Shown one piece after another: positions 50,485-50,489 of a DNA stretch of 50,489 nt (positions are counted from its first letter, which is position 1; each line of letters opens with the position of its first letter). The notes under the pieces were generated by a model that had not been told where the DNA came from, ran no database searches, and was given only the letters and a program-made list of their open reading frames with translations. This stretch comes from Bacillota bacterium (GTDB lineage Bacteria > Bacillota > UBA4882 > UBA10575), in assembly GCA_012727895.1 (NCBI GenBank), contig JAAYGG010000062.1:1-50489 (forward strand), given 5' to 3'. The translations under genes were made by a program, and so were the position numbers.

Positions 50485-50489
50485 TTTTC

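Noticed and set aside
1-50489. CRISPR array, insertion sequence, phage or rRNA operon
   Set aside because: No regularly spaced repeats, transposase motifs, integrase or rRNA-like conserved stretches were seen on either strand.

Overview
The window comes from an endospore-forming, fairly GC-rich member of the Firmicutes of clostridial or Limnochordia-like type. The evidence is Spo0A, SpoVS, YlbJ, an alpha/beta-type small acid-soluble spore protein, an AbrB-type regulator, a methionyl T-box leader, RNase Y followed by YmdB, and the PrpC-PrkC-RsgA-Rpe block. Strong GGAGG ribosome binding sites, frequent GTG/TTG starts and TTGACA-17-TATAAT promoters agree with this. One protein (40442..40918, minus) looks like a small outer-membrane beta-barrel, so a two-membrane envelope is possible but unproven. 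No phage, insertion sequence, CRISPR array or rRNA operon was seen. Almost all of the DNA is coding, and nearly all genes are on the plus strand.

Layout. 1-5.3 kb: tyrS, a large secreted protein with FG-GAP-like motifs, rsmI, a convergent abrB gene, then two back-to-back sigma-A promoters and a Met T-box leader. 5.4-13.5 kb: metG, tatD, a response regulator with a degenerate GGDEF domain, rsmA (ksgA), a ykuK-like gene, a tandem-GGDEF protein behind a structured leader, recA and recX. 13.5-19.4 kb: rny (apparent AUA start), an unknown gene, ymdB, spoVS, a dipeptidase, an acetyltransferase and spo0A. 19.5-26.2 kb: FHA protein, PP2C phosphatase, PASTA kinase, rsgA, rpe, cheX, ireB and murA. 26.3-31.8 kb: phosphosulfolactate synthase (minus), UPF0756 and YqhV-like membrane proteins, ylbJ, a spore protein gene, a DUF3794/SPOCS gene and a lysR gene (minus). 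31.9-32.4 kb: five tRNA genes (Lys, Glu, Val, Asp, Phe). 32.5-37.9 kb: an ArgA-like acetyltransferase, an orphan N6-adenine methyltransferase fused to a specificity domain, a Ski2-like helicase and an L,D-transpeptidase. 38-50.5 kb: a COG2426 membrane protein, a second cheX, an HD-GYP protein, the barrel gene (minus), an unknown membrane-anchored protein overlapping a short FtsH-like protease, cinA, a membrane metallophosphoesterase, thpR, a second HD-GYP gene, an Eis-like acetyltransferase, mnmA and a small basic protein.

How it fits together. Three themes recur: (i) translation and RNA maintenance (tyrS, metG, rsmI, rsmA, rsgA, rny, thpR, mnmA, tRNAs); (ii) sporulation and envelope (spo0A, spoVS, ylbJ, spore protein, SPOCS protein, murA, L,D-transpeptidase); (iii) signalling by Ser/Thr phosphorylation (kinase, phosphatase, FHA reader and IreB in one run), by cyclic-di-GMP (two GGDEF-type and two HD-GYP proteins) and by response regulators (two receiver proteins with atypical acidic pockets, and two CheX-type phosphatases away from any chemotaxis gene). 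The items most worth a second look are the split FtsH-like protease pair, the AUA start of rny, the Asp-to-Asn change in the Spo0A acidic pocket, a hairpin that buries the ribosome binding site of the L,D-transpeptidase, and the orphan methyltransferase-specificity fusion.
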